From NCBI GenBank assembly GCA_903927775.1, contig CAIYOE010000111.1, positions 1-28,944 on the forward strand: 28,944 nt of DNA. The letters run 5' to 3'. This document shows positions 7,134 through 13,916 of this stretch, in pieces. The stretch comes from an uncultured Micrococcales bacterium. GTDB lineage: Bacteria > Actinomycetota > Actinomycetes > Actinomycetales > Microbacteriaceae. The stretch's first letter is position 1. Each line of letters opens with the position of its first letter. Position numbers and translations under genes: made by a program. The notes beneath the pieces were generated by a model. The model saw only the letters and a list, made by a program, of their open reading frames with translations, was not told the origin of the DNA and did no database searches.

Positions 7134-8345
7134 GTGGCACTAGGCAAAAAGAAACCCGCTATTCAGGCAACGGACGTCTTTGCAGAGGTAAATGCCCCGG
7201 TTGAGCCAAAGGGTCACAACCTAGCCGAGGTGGCGGTAGACGCCGGAAGCCTCGACCTTAATCCTTCAACCGCATCTTTCCCCGTCTCGCAAGACCTAGT
7301 CACTCCTGAACCGGCTGCTCTGGCACCAGACCTGGCTCAGTCGACCGAACCCGTTCGAAGCAACTACAGTCGCCGTGACAGCCTGCGGGGAGAGGCCTTC
7401 GACTCTCCAGAGCCAGCAGCAATGCTCACGGCAGATCGCCTAATTGACAACGGTAACCGAAACCGTCCAGCTCCCGAGTCTGGTATCCGCCGTCTCATTT
7501 ACTTTGTAACTTTGAAATCGGTAAACCTCGGAGACAGTCTGCTTGTGCGTGAGCGTAAGGCGCTCGACGCGCGAATCGGTGCTCAGCTAGAAGGCGGAAC
7601 CAAATTTGTACCGGTTCTAACTCGAAAAGGTGGCGTCGGTAAGACCACGGTTACAACACTTTTGGGCATGGCCCTCTCGCTCGTCAGAGACGACCGCGTC
7701 ATCGCCATCGATGCCAACCCAGACCGCGGGACTCTAGCCGAGCGCGTAAGCAAAAGCACTCGGTTCACCGTGCGCGACGTGGTAAACCGCGCAGCGGCAA
7801 TCGATGGATTCACCGACTTTTCAAACATGGTTTCGCGTGATGTTACTCGGCTAGATGTGCTTGCGAGTGATAACGACCCGATGCTTTCAGAAGCCTTCAA
7901 CGAAGGAGACTACAACGTAGTCGCCGACATGGCCGCCCGATACTACTCAGTGGTTTTGACCGACTGCGGAACCGGAATCGTGCACTCGGTTATGCGCCCG
8001 ACCCTGCAGCGCGCCAACGGGCTAGTCATTGTCTCCGGCGGTTCAGTCGATGAGGCTCGTTTGGCATCGGAGACCCTCACCTGGCTAGAAGCCAACGATT
8101 ATGGAGACTTGGTTCGCAACGCGATTGTTGCGCTGAACACCGCGACTCAGGCCACCCAGTTGGTGAAACTAGACGAGATCGAAGCGCACTTCAGGAGTCG
8201 AGTGCGGGCTGTAGTTCGTATTCCTTACGACCCGGCTTTGGCAGCGGGTTCGGTCATCAAATTCGCCGACCTCAAGCGCGGTACTCAGGAGGCTGCTCGC
8301 GAGCTGGCCGCACTTGTAATCGACAGCATGCAGAGCCACGCCTAA
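7134..8345 (+). CDS. MinD/ParA-type ATPase with disordered N-terminus (EspI-like)
   Basis: This is a 403-residue protein. Residues 1 to about 125 are low in hydrophobics and rich in Pro, Ala, Ser, Glu and Asp, so probably disordered. From about 150 a MinD-type P-loop ATPase follows: KGGVGKTT at 165-172, the A' segment VIAIDANPDRGTLAER at 189-204 (D193) and Walker B VVLTDCGTG (D277). The DANPDxGxLAER form is typical of the actinobacterial MinD-like ATPases related to EspI of ESX secretion loci. No ESX gene is nearby, so a secretion role is not implied. No C-terminal amphipathic MinD helix is evident. The product is probably cytosolic, with unknown cargo. It has a strong AGGAGG site and is followed after 16 bases by def. 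Confidence 0.8.
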   Translation: MALGKKKPAIQATDVFAEVNAPVEPKGHNLAEVAVDAGSLDLNPSTASFPVSQDLVTPEPAALAPDLAQSTEPVRSNYSRRDSLRGEAFDSPEPAAMLTADRLIDNGNRNRPAPESGIRRLIYFVTLKSVNLGDSLLVRERKALDARIGAQLEGGTKFVPVLTRKGGVGKTTVTTLLGMALSLVRDDRVIAIDANPDRGTLAERVSKSTRFTVRDVVNRAAAIDGFTDFSNMVSRDVTRLDVLASDNDPMLSEAFNEGDYNVVADMAARYYSVVLTDCGTGIVHSVMRPTLQRANGLVIVSGGSVDEARLASETLTWLEANDYGDLVRNAIVALNTATQATQLVKLDEIEAHFRSRVRAVVRIPYDPALAAGSVIKFADLKRGTQEAARELAALVIDSMQSHA

Positions 8346-8361
8346 AGACCTTCCACCCCAA

Positions 8362-8865
8362 ATGACTATCCGTGAGATACGCCTGTTCGGCGACCCGGTT
8401 CTAAAATCGGTTTGTGATCCAGTCACTGTCTTTGATGGAAAAGTTGCCTTGCTCGCACAGGACTTGATCGAGACCACAAGTCTCATTTCAGGACGAGCTG
8501 GCGTTGCCGCGAACCAAATCGGCGTGGGACTTAGAGGGTTTGCCTACAGCGTTAACGGGAACGTTGGCGTGATTTTTAACCCGAAAATCACTGTGCTATC
8601 GGGCGAACGGGTGCTAATGCAGGAGGGTTGCCTCAGTGTTCCCGACCTTTGGCATGAGACCCCGCGCTATAGCTATGCCAAGGCCGAGGGCTTTGACGCC
8701 AGCGGCAACCCAATTGAGCTTGAAGGTTCTGGGCTTATGGCTCAGATGCTCCAACACGAGTGCGACCACCTAGACGGCCTGCTTTACCTTGATCGTCTTG
8801 AGCCAGCCGAACGCAAAATCGCCATGAGCAACCTTCGCAAAACCGAGTGGTTTCTAAAGCGTTAG
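8362..8865 (+). CDS. def: Peptide deformylase
   Basis: This 167-residue metalloenzyme removes the N-formyl group from nascent proteins. Three family motifs are present: GRAGVAANQIG (44-54), EGCLSVP (88-94) and QHECDHLDG (131-139). Metal ligands are C90, H132 and H136, with E133 as the catalytic base. In motif 1 the first glycine of GxGxAAxQ is replaced by arginine (RAGVAANQ), a variant that I believe occurs in some actinobacterial deformylases. No convincing ribosome binding site precedes the ATG, which sits 16 bases after the MinD-like gene, so translation may depend on the upstream gene. It converges on the acyl-CoA ligase gene 27 bases away without a clear terminator. No methionyl-tRNA formyltransferase gene lies nearby. 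Confidence 0.95.
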   Translation: MTIREIRLFGDPVLKSVCDPVTVFDGKVALLAQDLIETTSLISGRAGVAANQIGVGLRGFAYSVNGNVGVIFNPKITVLSGERVLMQEGCLSVPDLWHETPRYSYAKAEGFDASGNPIELEGSGLMAQMLQHECDHLDGLLYLDRLEPAERKIAMSNLRKTEWFLKR

Positions 8866-8892
8866 TCGCGCTTGACGCAAATTCCGTTTGGT

Positions 8893-10689
8893 CTAGTTGG
8901 AGTAAATTTCCTCGACCACGTCTGCAAAGTCCTGCAAAACAACGTTCCGCTTGACTTTCATCGATGGCGTGATGTGGCCGGTTGATTCGTTGATTTCGCT
9001 GTCTAGAATCACGAACTTCTTGATTTCTTCGGCTTTAGAGACGGTCTTGTTCACTCGGGCAACAGCGGCTTGGACTTCGGCGTAGACAACCGGGTTGGTG
9101 CTGGCTTGAGCCAAGGTCATGTTTTTGTCTAGTCCGTGGCTTGCTAGCCAGAGTGGGAGCATTTCAGGATCCAGCGTGATGATCGCAGAGATGAAAGGCC
9201 TGTTGTCTCCGATTACCACTGCCTGACCGATCAGAGGGTCGGCTCGGAGCGGGTCTTCCATCGGTGCTGGCGCTACGTTCTTACCACCGGCGGTGATCAG
9301 AAGCTCTTTCTTGCGACCAGTGATAGTTAGGAATCCGTCTTCGTCCAGCTGGCCAATGTCTCCAGTCTTAAACCATTCGTTTTCGAATGCGTCTTTGGTT
9401 GCGGCTGCGTTGTGCCAGTAACCGCGCATCACATTTGACCCGCGCAGCAGTATTTCGCCGTCGTCGTTGATCTTGATTCCGCAACCCGGTAGGAGTCGGC
9501 CTACTTTGCCGATTCGAATCGACTCGGGACGGGCAATCATTGCCGGGGCTGTGGTTTCCGTGAGTCCGTAGCCCTCTAAAACTACGAGCCCGATTGCGCG
9601 GTAGAAATGGCCGAGGCGAACTCCAAGTGGTGCCCCACCCGAAACCGCGTAGTTGACTTGACCACCCATTGCGTCGCGGATCTTTGCGAATACCAACTTG
9701 TCGAAAGCCCAAAACTTGAGTCTCAGCGCAAAACTTGGCCCCTGTTTAGTGTCCATGGCCATGGAGTAATCCACGGCAACCTGAGCTGCCTTTCGGAAAA
9801 TCTCGCCTTTGCCATTGGCTTCGGCTTTTTGCTCTGCGGTGTTGTAGACCTTTTCAAATACACGTGGAACCGCAAGTAGAAAGTTGGGCTTGAAAGAGAC
9901 CATTGCGGTGCTTAGGTTTCTGACATCGCCCTGGTGACCAACCTTGACTCCCGCGTGAACACACAGCACCTCTATGAATCGGGCAAAAACGTGTGCCAGC
10001 GGCAAAAACAGCAGGGTGCTCGAACCATCGGCGATAACCTGAGGCAGTTCTAGCTTGGCGTTTTTGGATAGGTCGACAAAACCCTGGTGTAGTAGCTCAC
10101 AGCCCTTGGGTTTGCCGGTGGTGCCCGAGGTGTAAATGAGGGTTGCTAGGTCTGTGAGCTTGGTGCTGGTGCGGCGCGATTCGAGTGCTTCATCCGATAC
10201 CTCTTTGCCCAGACGAACTAACGCAGCAAGTGAGTCATCGTAACAACGCCAAGTCTGACGCAGATAGGCGCTCTGATCGCGCACTTCATCCAGGAGGGTC
10301 AGCATCTCCGGTGTCTCTACCAAGATTGCCACGGCCTGCGAGTCGCTCAGAATCCATGCCATTTGTGAGGCAGATGAGGTTTCATAGATTGGCACCGGAA
10401 CTGCGCCAGCGAACCACAGTGCAAAGTCTGTCAATGTCCACTCGTAGCTCGTGTGGCTCATGATTGCCACGGTCTGCCCGGGTTGGATGCCGGAGGCTAT
10501 GAATCCCTTAGCCAGTGCGCGCACCTGTGAGAGGAATTCGGCAGCTGACAGGTCGGTCCAGGAACCGTCCTGGTTCTGGAGCGCGTACAAAGGCAGGTTT
10601 GGAGTCTTAGCGGCCCGGTCCACCAGCAAATCAGTGATGTTAGTGCTCGCAGCTGATTCAACCAGCGATGGCAGGTCGTAGGACTTCAT
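8893..10689 (-). CDS. fadD: Long-chain acyl-CoA ligase (AMP-binding, FadD15-like)
   Basis: This 598-residue enzyme of the ANL superfamily activates fatty acids to acyl-CoA through an acyl-adenylate. The adenylate-binding loop YTSGTTGKPKG is at 186-196, EGYGLTETTAP at 372-382, TGD at 442-444 and the hinge region GRKKELLITAGGKNVAP at 458-474. The C-terminal lysine region ends near ITPSMKVKR. Length and motifs fit the long-chain ligase subgroup that includes M. tuberculosis FadD15, and the nearby plsC and aroG genes support that relationship. It has no transmembrane segment. The ATG is preceded on the minus strand by AAGAAGGG about five bases upstream. It is divergent from the glucokinase gene. 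Chain-length preference cannot be read from sequence. Confidence 0.93.
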   Translation of the reverse strand: MKSYDLPSLVESAASTNITDLLVDRAAKTPNLPLYALQNQDGSWTDLSAAEFLSQVRALAKGFIASGIQPGQTVAIMSHTSYEWTLTDFALWFAGAVPVPIYETSSASQMAWILSDSQAVAILVETPEMLTLLDEVRDQSAYLRQTWRCYDDSLAALVRLGKEVSDEALESRRTSTKLTDLATLIYTSGTTGKPKGCELLHQGFVDLSKNAKLELPQVIADGSSTLLFLPLAHVFARFIEVLCVHAGVKVGHQGDVRNLSTAMVSFKPNFLLAVPRVFEKVYNTAEQKAEANGKGEIFRKAAQVAVDYSMAMDTKQGPSFALRLKFWAFDKLVFAKIRDAMGGQVNYAVSGGAPLGVRLGHFYRAIGLVVLEGYGLTETTAPAMIARPESIRIGKVGRLLPGCGIKINDDGEILLRGSNVMRGYWHNAAATKDAFENEWFKTGDIGQLDEDGFLTITGRKKELLITAGGKNVAPAPMEDPLRADPLIGQAVVIGDNRPFISAIITLDPEMLPLWLASHGLDKNMTLAQASTNPVVYAEVQAAVARVNKTVSKAEEIKKFVILDSEINESTGHITPSMKVKRNVVLQDFADVVEEIYSN

Positions 10690-10745
10690 GTAACCCTTCT
10701 TTGCGTTTACTTGCCACTACTCTAGGGGGTTTTTCGCCTTGAAAG

Positions 10746-10759
10746 TGCAAGCGCTTAGC
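10746..10759. promoter_or_regulatory. LacI-type operator candidate before glucokinase
   Basis: TGCAAGCGCTTAGC contains a perfect eight-base palindrome, AAGCGCTT, centred on CG, the core shape of many LacI-family operators. It lies in the 124-base divergent region between the acyl-CoA ligase and ROK kinase genes, 55 bases before the kinase start. No LacI gene is in the window. Confidence 0.35.
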
Positions 10760-10802
10760 CCCTTGGCTAGACTTTTCCCGAGCATCCCCAAACAGCAAAT
10801 GC

Positions 10803-10807
10803 AAAGG
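10803..10807 (+). promoter_or_regulatory. Ribosome binding site deciding the ROK kinase start
   Basis: AAAGG lies six bases before ATG 10814. Earlier in-frame codons at 10739 and 10799 lack such a site, and the protein family starts at the conserved IDIGGTK just after 10814. Confidence 0.6.
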
Positions 10808-10813
10808 CAAATA

Positions 10814-11764
10814 ATGTACGCGGTTGGAATTGACATCGGTGGCACCAAAATCGCTGGTGCGCTGGTCGACATCGATGGCAACTTGATAACCGAGCTTCGA
10901 GTTCCAACTCCAGCAGAAGACAGTCAAGCCATAGTTCGTGCGGTGGCTAACCTAATCAATCAGCTCTCCGACGGGCATGAAGTAGTTGGTGCCGGCGTAG
11001 CCGCAGCGGGATTCATCGATGCAGATCAGGCCAACATTGTTTACGCTCCAAACCTGTCCTGGAGAAACGAGCCCTTCAAAGCCAATGTGGAGGCACTCGT
11101 CGATGTTCCGGTGCTGTTAGAAAACGATGCCAACGCTGCCGGTTGGGCCGAGTATGTCTATGGGGCTGGTAAGGGAACGAAACATATGGTGATGCTGACC
11201 ATCGGTACCGGTGTGGGAGGAGCCGTGGTGGTTGACTCGCACCTGTTGCGCGGTGGCTTTGGAATCGCCGGCGAACTGGGGCACATACGGGTGGTTCCAG
11301 AGGGGCGCCTCTGCGGTTGCGGTCAGCACGGTTGCATCGAACAGTACGGTTCGGGAACCGCTTTGCTTCGGTCGGCGCGCGAGTTGGCGGCAAGTGAAAA
11401 ACCGGAAGGGGCGCGCCTGGCCGAACTTTCCCGCGAGACCGGCGAACTGACCGGGCTTCAGGTGGCTCAAGCAATAGCTGAAAAGGATCCGGGAGCCGTG
11501 GCTCTGGTTCGAGAACTCGGTTCTTGGATCGGGCAAACAATCGGAAGCATCACTGCTGTTCTAGACCCGGAGTTGGTTGTGATCGGTGGCGGAGTTTCAT
11601 CAGTCGGCGATGTTCTGATGGACCCCATTCGCTCAGCCTACCTTTCTCACCTTCCGGCTAGAGGTTTCCGCCCTGAGCTGCTCATCAAGCCAGCAGAGTT
11701 CCTCAATGACGCCGGCCTAGTAGGAGCGGCAGATTTGGCGCGTCGGGCATTCGGTAAACTGTAA
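10814..11764 (+). CDS. glk: ROK-family sugar kinase, probable glucokinase
   Basis: This 316-residue cytosolic kinase probably phosphorylates glucose with ATP. The N-terminal phosphate loop is DIGGTKIAGALVD (7-19). ENDANAAGWAEY (103-114) carries the catalytic aspartate D105, and IGTGVGGAVV (130-139) is a second nucleotide loop. The ROK zinc site is complete, with H157 in ELGHIRV and cysteines C167, C169 and C174 in LCGCGQHGC. No N-terminal DNA-binding domain is present, so it is a kinase rather than a ROK repressor. The start at ATG 10814 places the conserved motif at residue 7, as in relatives. A CG-centred palindrome upstream suggests sugar-responsive control. The plsC gene follows 31 bases later, so the two may be co-transcribed. 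Confidence 0.92.
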   Translation: MYAVGIDIGGTKIAGALVDIDGNLITELRVPTPAEDSQAIVRAVANLINQLSDGHEVVGAGVAAAGFIDADQANIVYAPNLSWRNEPFKANVEALVDVPVLLENDANAAGWAEYVYGAGKGTKHMVMLTIGTGVGGAVVVDSHLLRGGFGIAGELGHIRVVPEGRLCGCGQHGCIEQYGSGTALLRSARELAASEKPEGARLAELSRETGELTGLQVAQAIAEKDPGAVALVRELGSWIGQTIGSITAVLDPELVVIGGGVSSVGDVLMDPIRSAYLSHLPARGFRPELLIKPAEFLNDAGLVGAADLARRAFGKL

Positions 11765-11795
11765 GCCTGAGGTTTTAACCATTGAAAGGCTGGGC

Positions 11796-12485
11796 ATGAC
11801 TTACTTCTTCTTGAAGACCTTCGTGCTTGGTCCGCTGTTGAGGATCTTGTTCAGACCATGGGTTCGCGGAATCGAAAATGTACCGTCTTCCGGCGCGGCT
11901 ATTCTGGCTAGCAACCACCTATCCTTCAGCGACTCTATTTTTCTGCCATTGATGGTTCGCCGCCCGGTCACCTTCCTCGCCAAGAGCGAGTACTTCACCG
12001 GTAAAGGAATCAAGGGCGGCTTGACCCGGTGGTTTTTCAAATCCACCGGTCAGTTGCCGATTGACCGCTCAGGCGGAAAAGCAAGCGAGGCATCTCTAAA
12101 CACCGGATTGGGCGTACTCGAGGGTGGCAACCTGCTGGGCATCTACCCTGAAGGCACTCGGTCACCAGATGGCAAGTTGTACCGCGGACGCACCGGTATT
12201 GCACGAATGGTGTTAGAAGCCAAGGTGCCAATCATCCCGGTCGCCATGATTGACACAGAGAAAGTTCAACCAATCGGTCAAAGCCTGCCTAGGATTCGCA
12301 GAGTGGGACTCGTTTTTGGACCTGCGCTGGATTTCTCGAGATTCGAAGGCATGGAAGGCGATCGCATCGTGCTTCGTGCGGTAACCGATGAAATCATGTA
12401 CGAACTGCAAAAACTAAGCGGCCAGGTATATGACGACCAGTATGCGTCCACCGTCAAGAGCCGCGCGGCTCGAGCCACCCGCTAG
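11796..12485 (+). CDS. plsC: 1-acyl-glycerol-3-phosphate acyltransferase (PlsC family)
   Basis: This 229-residue membrane-associated acyltransferase probably makes phosphatidic acid from lysophosphatidic acid. The catalytic NHLSFSD motif (40-46; H41 and D46) and the substrate-binding YPEGTRSPDG (117-126, E119) are intact. VPIIPVAMIDT further downstream is the fourth family motif. A hydrophobic N-terminal stretch (about 3-20) probably anchors it. The C-terminal 25 residues are basic. GAAAGG stands before the ATG. Position between glucokinase and class II DAHP synthase, and near an acyl-CoA ligase, parallels Rv2182c in M. tuberculosis, which has the same annotation. Acyl-chain and acceptor specificity are not visible. 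Confidence 0.92.
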   Translation: MTYFFLKTFVLGPLLRILFRPWVRGIENVPSSGAAILASNHLSFSDSIFLPLMVRRPVTFLAKSEYFTGKGIKGGLTRWFFKSTGQLPIDRSGGKASEASLNTGLGVLEGGNLLGIYPEGTRSPDGKLYRGRTGIARMVLEAKVPIIPVAMIDTEKVQPIGQSLPRIRRVGLVFGPALDFSRFEGMEGDRIVLRAVTDEIMYELQKLSGQVYDDQYASTVKSRAARATR

Positions 12486-12544
12486 AACTTTTTTCAGCAG
12501 TTTCCAAACTAAGGCCCACGCCGAAAACGAATAGAGAACCGAAA

Positions 12545-13915
12545 TTGGCAAGAGTAAACGAACCAACCGTTGTAGTGGACCCTCAAGTTCTCGCAGGTCT
12601 CGACAACTATGTGAACCTCCCAGCAGCCCAGCAGCCAACCTGGTATTCCGCAGAGGCGCTCGCCGTGGCCAAGGCTCAAATCAGTGTTTTACCGCCATTG
12701 GTTTTCGCTGGTGAAGTCGACCGACTTCGCGACCGTCTGGCTCAGGCTGCTTCGGGCAACGCATTCTTACTCCAGGGTGGCGACTGCGCAGAGACTTTCG
12801 CCGATGCCACCGCCGATCGGATTCGCAACCGCGTGAAAACCCTCTTGCAAATGGCTGTCGTGCTCATGTACGGTTCGTCGCTGCCGGTTATCAAGATGGG
12901 TCGAATGGCCGGGCAGTTTGCTAAACCGCGCTCCAACAACGATGAGACCCGCGATGGCGTAACCCTGCCGGCTTACCGCGGAGATGCGGTGAACGGTTAC
13001 GACTTCACCGAAGCCAGCCGCCGAAATGACCCTGCTCGCTTGGTTCAGGCCTATCACACCTCTGCCAGCACCTTGAACCTGGTGCGTGCTTTCACCACCG
13101 GTGGTTTCGCCGACCTGCGTTCGGTTCACGAGTGGAACCGAGGTTTTAGCGAGAACCCCGCGAATGCTCGTTACGAGTCCCTTGCTAAGGAAATCGATCG
13201 CGCAATCCAGTTCATGGCAGCTGCGGGTGCAGACTTTGAAGGACTAAAAACCACTGAGTTCTACGTGAGCCACGAGGGCTTATTGTTCGACTACGACAGG
13301 CCTTTGACTCGAATCGACAGCCGCACCGGAACGCCATACGTAACCAGTGGACACTTCATTTGGATCGGTGAACGAACCCGTCAACTCGACGGAGCCCACG
13401 TGGATTTCTTGAGCAAGGTGCGGAACCCAATTGGCGTCAAGCTCGGCCCAACCACCCAGCCTCAGGATGTTCGAGACCTGATCGAGAAACTCGACCCAAA
13501 TCGAGAGCCAGGCCGTCTGACGTTTATTACTCGCATGGGGGCGAGCAAGATTCGCGAGGAAATGCCAAAGCTGGTTGAGGCTGTGCAAGGTACAGGCTGC
13601 ACTCCACTGTGGATTACCGACCCGATGCACGGAAATGGCATTACCACCAAGAACGGCTACAAGAGCCGTCGCTTCGATGACGTGATGGATGAAGTTCGTG
13701 GATTCTTTGAGGTGCACAAGGCAGCCGGAACATTCCCCGGTGGTATCCATATCGAACTAACTGGAGACGACGTTGCCGAGTGCCTAGGTGGGTCTGAGAG
13801 CATCGATGAGGCCTCATTGGAGGAGCGTTACGAGTCGCTTTGCGACCCGCGTCTCAACCACATGCAGTCGCTAGAGCTTTCGTTCCTAGTATCCGAGATG
13901 CTATCTAAGCGCTAA
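12545..13915 (+). CDS. aroG: 3-deoxy-7-phosphoheptulonate synthase, class II
   Basis: This 456-residue enzyme condenses phosphoenolpyruvate and erythrose-4-phosphate in the first step of the shikimate pathway. It is the plant-like class II type: LQGGDCAETFAD (76-87) contains the metal-binding C81, and the C-terminal part supplies the other ligands in DPMHGN, HIELTGDDVAEC and CDPRLNHMQ. SGHFIWIGERTR marks the substrate pocket. Length matches M. tuberculosis AroG (Rv2178c). The start is taken as TTG 12545 because no ATG or GTG with a better site is available upstream; GTG eleven codons in is an alternative, and the purine-rich GAGAACCGAAA before TTG is a poor ribosome binding site. The stop is one base from the stop of the convergent kinase gene, so no terminator fits between them. 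Confidence 0.94.
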   Translation: MARVNEPTVVVDPQVLAGLDNYVNLPAAQQPTWYSAEALAVAKAQISVLPPLVFAGEVDRLRDRLAQAASGNAFLLQGGDCAETFADATADRIRNRVKTLLQMAVVLMYGSSLPVIKMGRMAGQFAKPRSNNDETRDGVTLPAYRGDAVNGYDFTEASRRNDPARLVQAYHTSASTLNLVRAFTTGGFADLRSVHEWNRGFSENPANARYESLAKEIDRAIQFMAAAGADFEGLKTTEFYVSHEGLLFDYDRPLTRIDSRTGTPYVTSGHFIWIGERTRQLDGAHVDFLSKVRNPIGVKLGPTTQPQDVRDLIEKLDPNREPGRLTFITRMGASKIREEMPKLVEAVQGTGCTPLWITDPMHGNGITTKNGYKSRRFDDVMDEVRGFFEVHKAAGTFPGGIHIELTGDDVAECLGGSESIDEASLEERYESLCDPRLNHMQSLELSFLVSEMLSKR

Positions 13916-13916
13916 A

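Noticed and set aside
8866..8892. Possible terminator between def and the acyl-CoA ligase gene
   Set aside because: Only a four-base GCGT/ACGC pairing is visible and no T-run follows on either strand.
12499..12510. AGTTTCCAAACT inverted repeat between plsC and aroG
   Set aside because: A five-pair A/T-rich dyad with a two-base centre; too short to distinguish from chance and no associated regulator.
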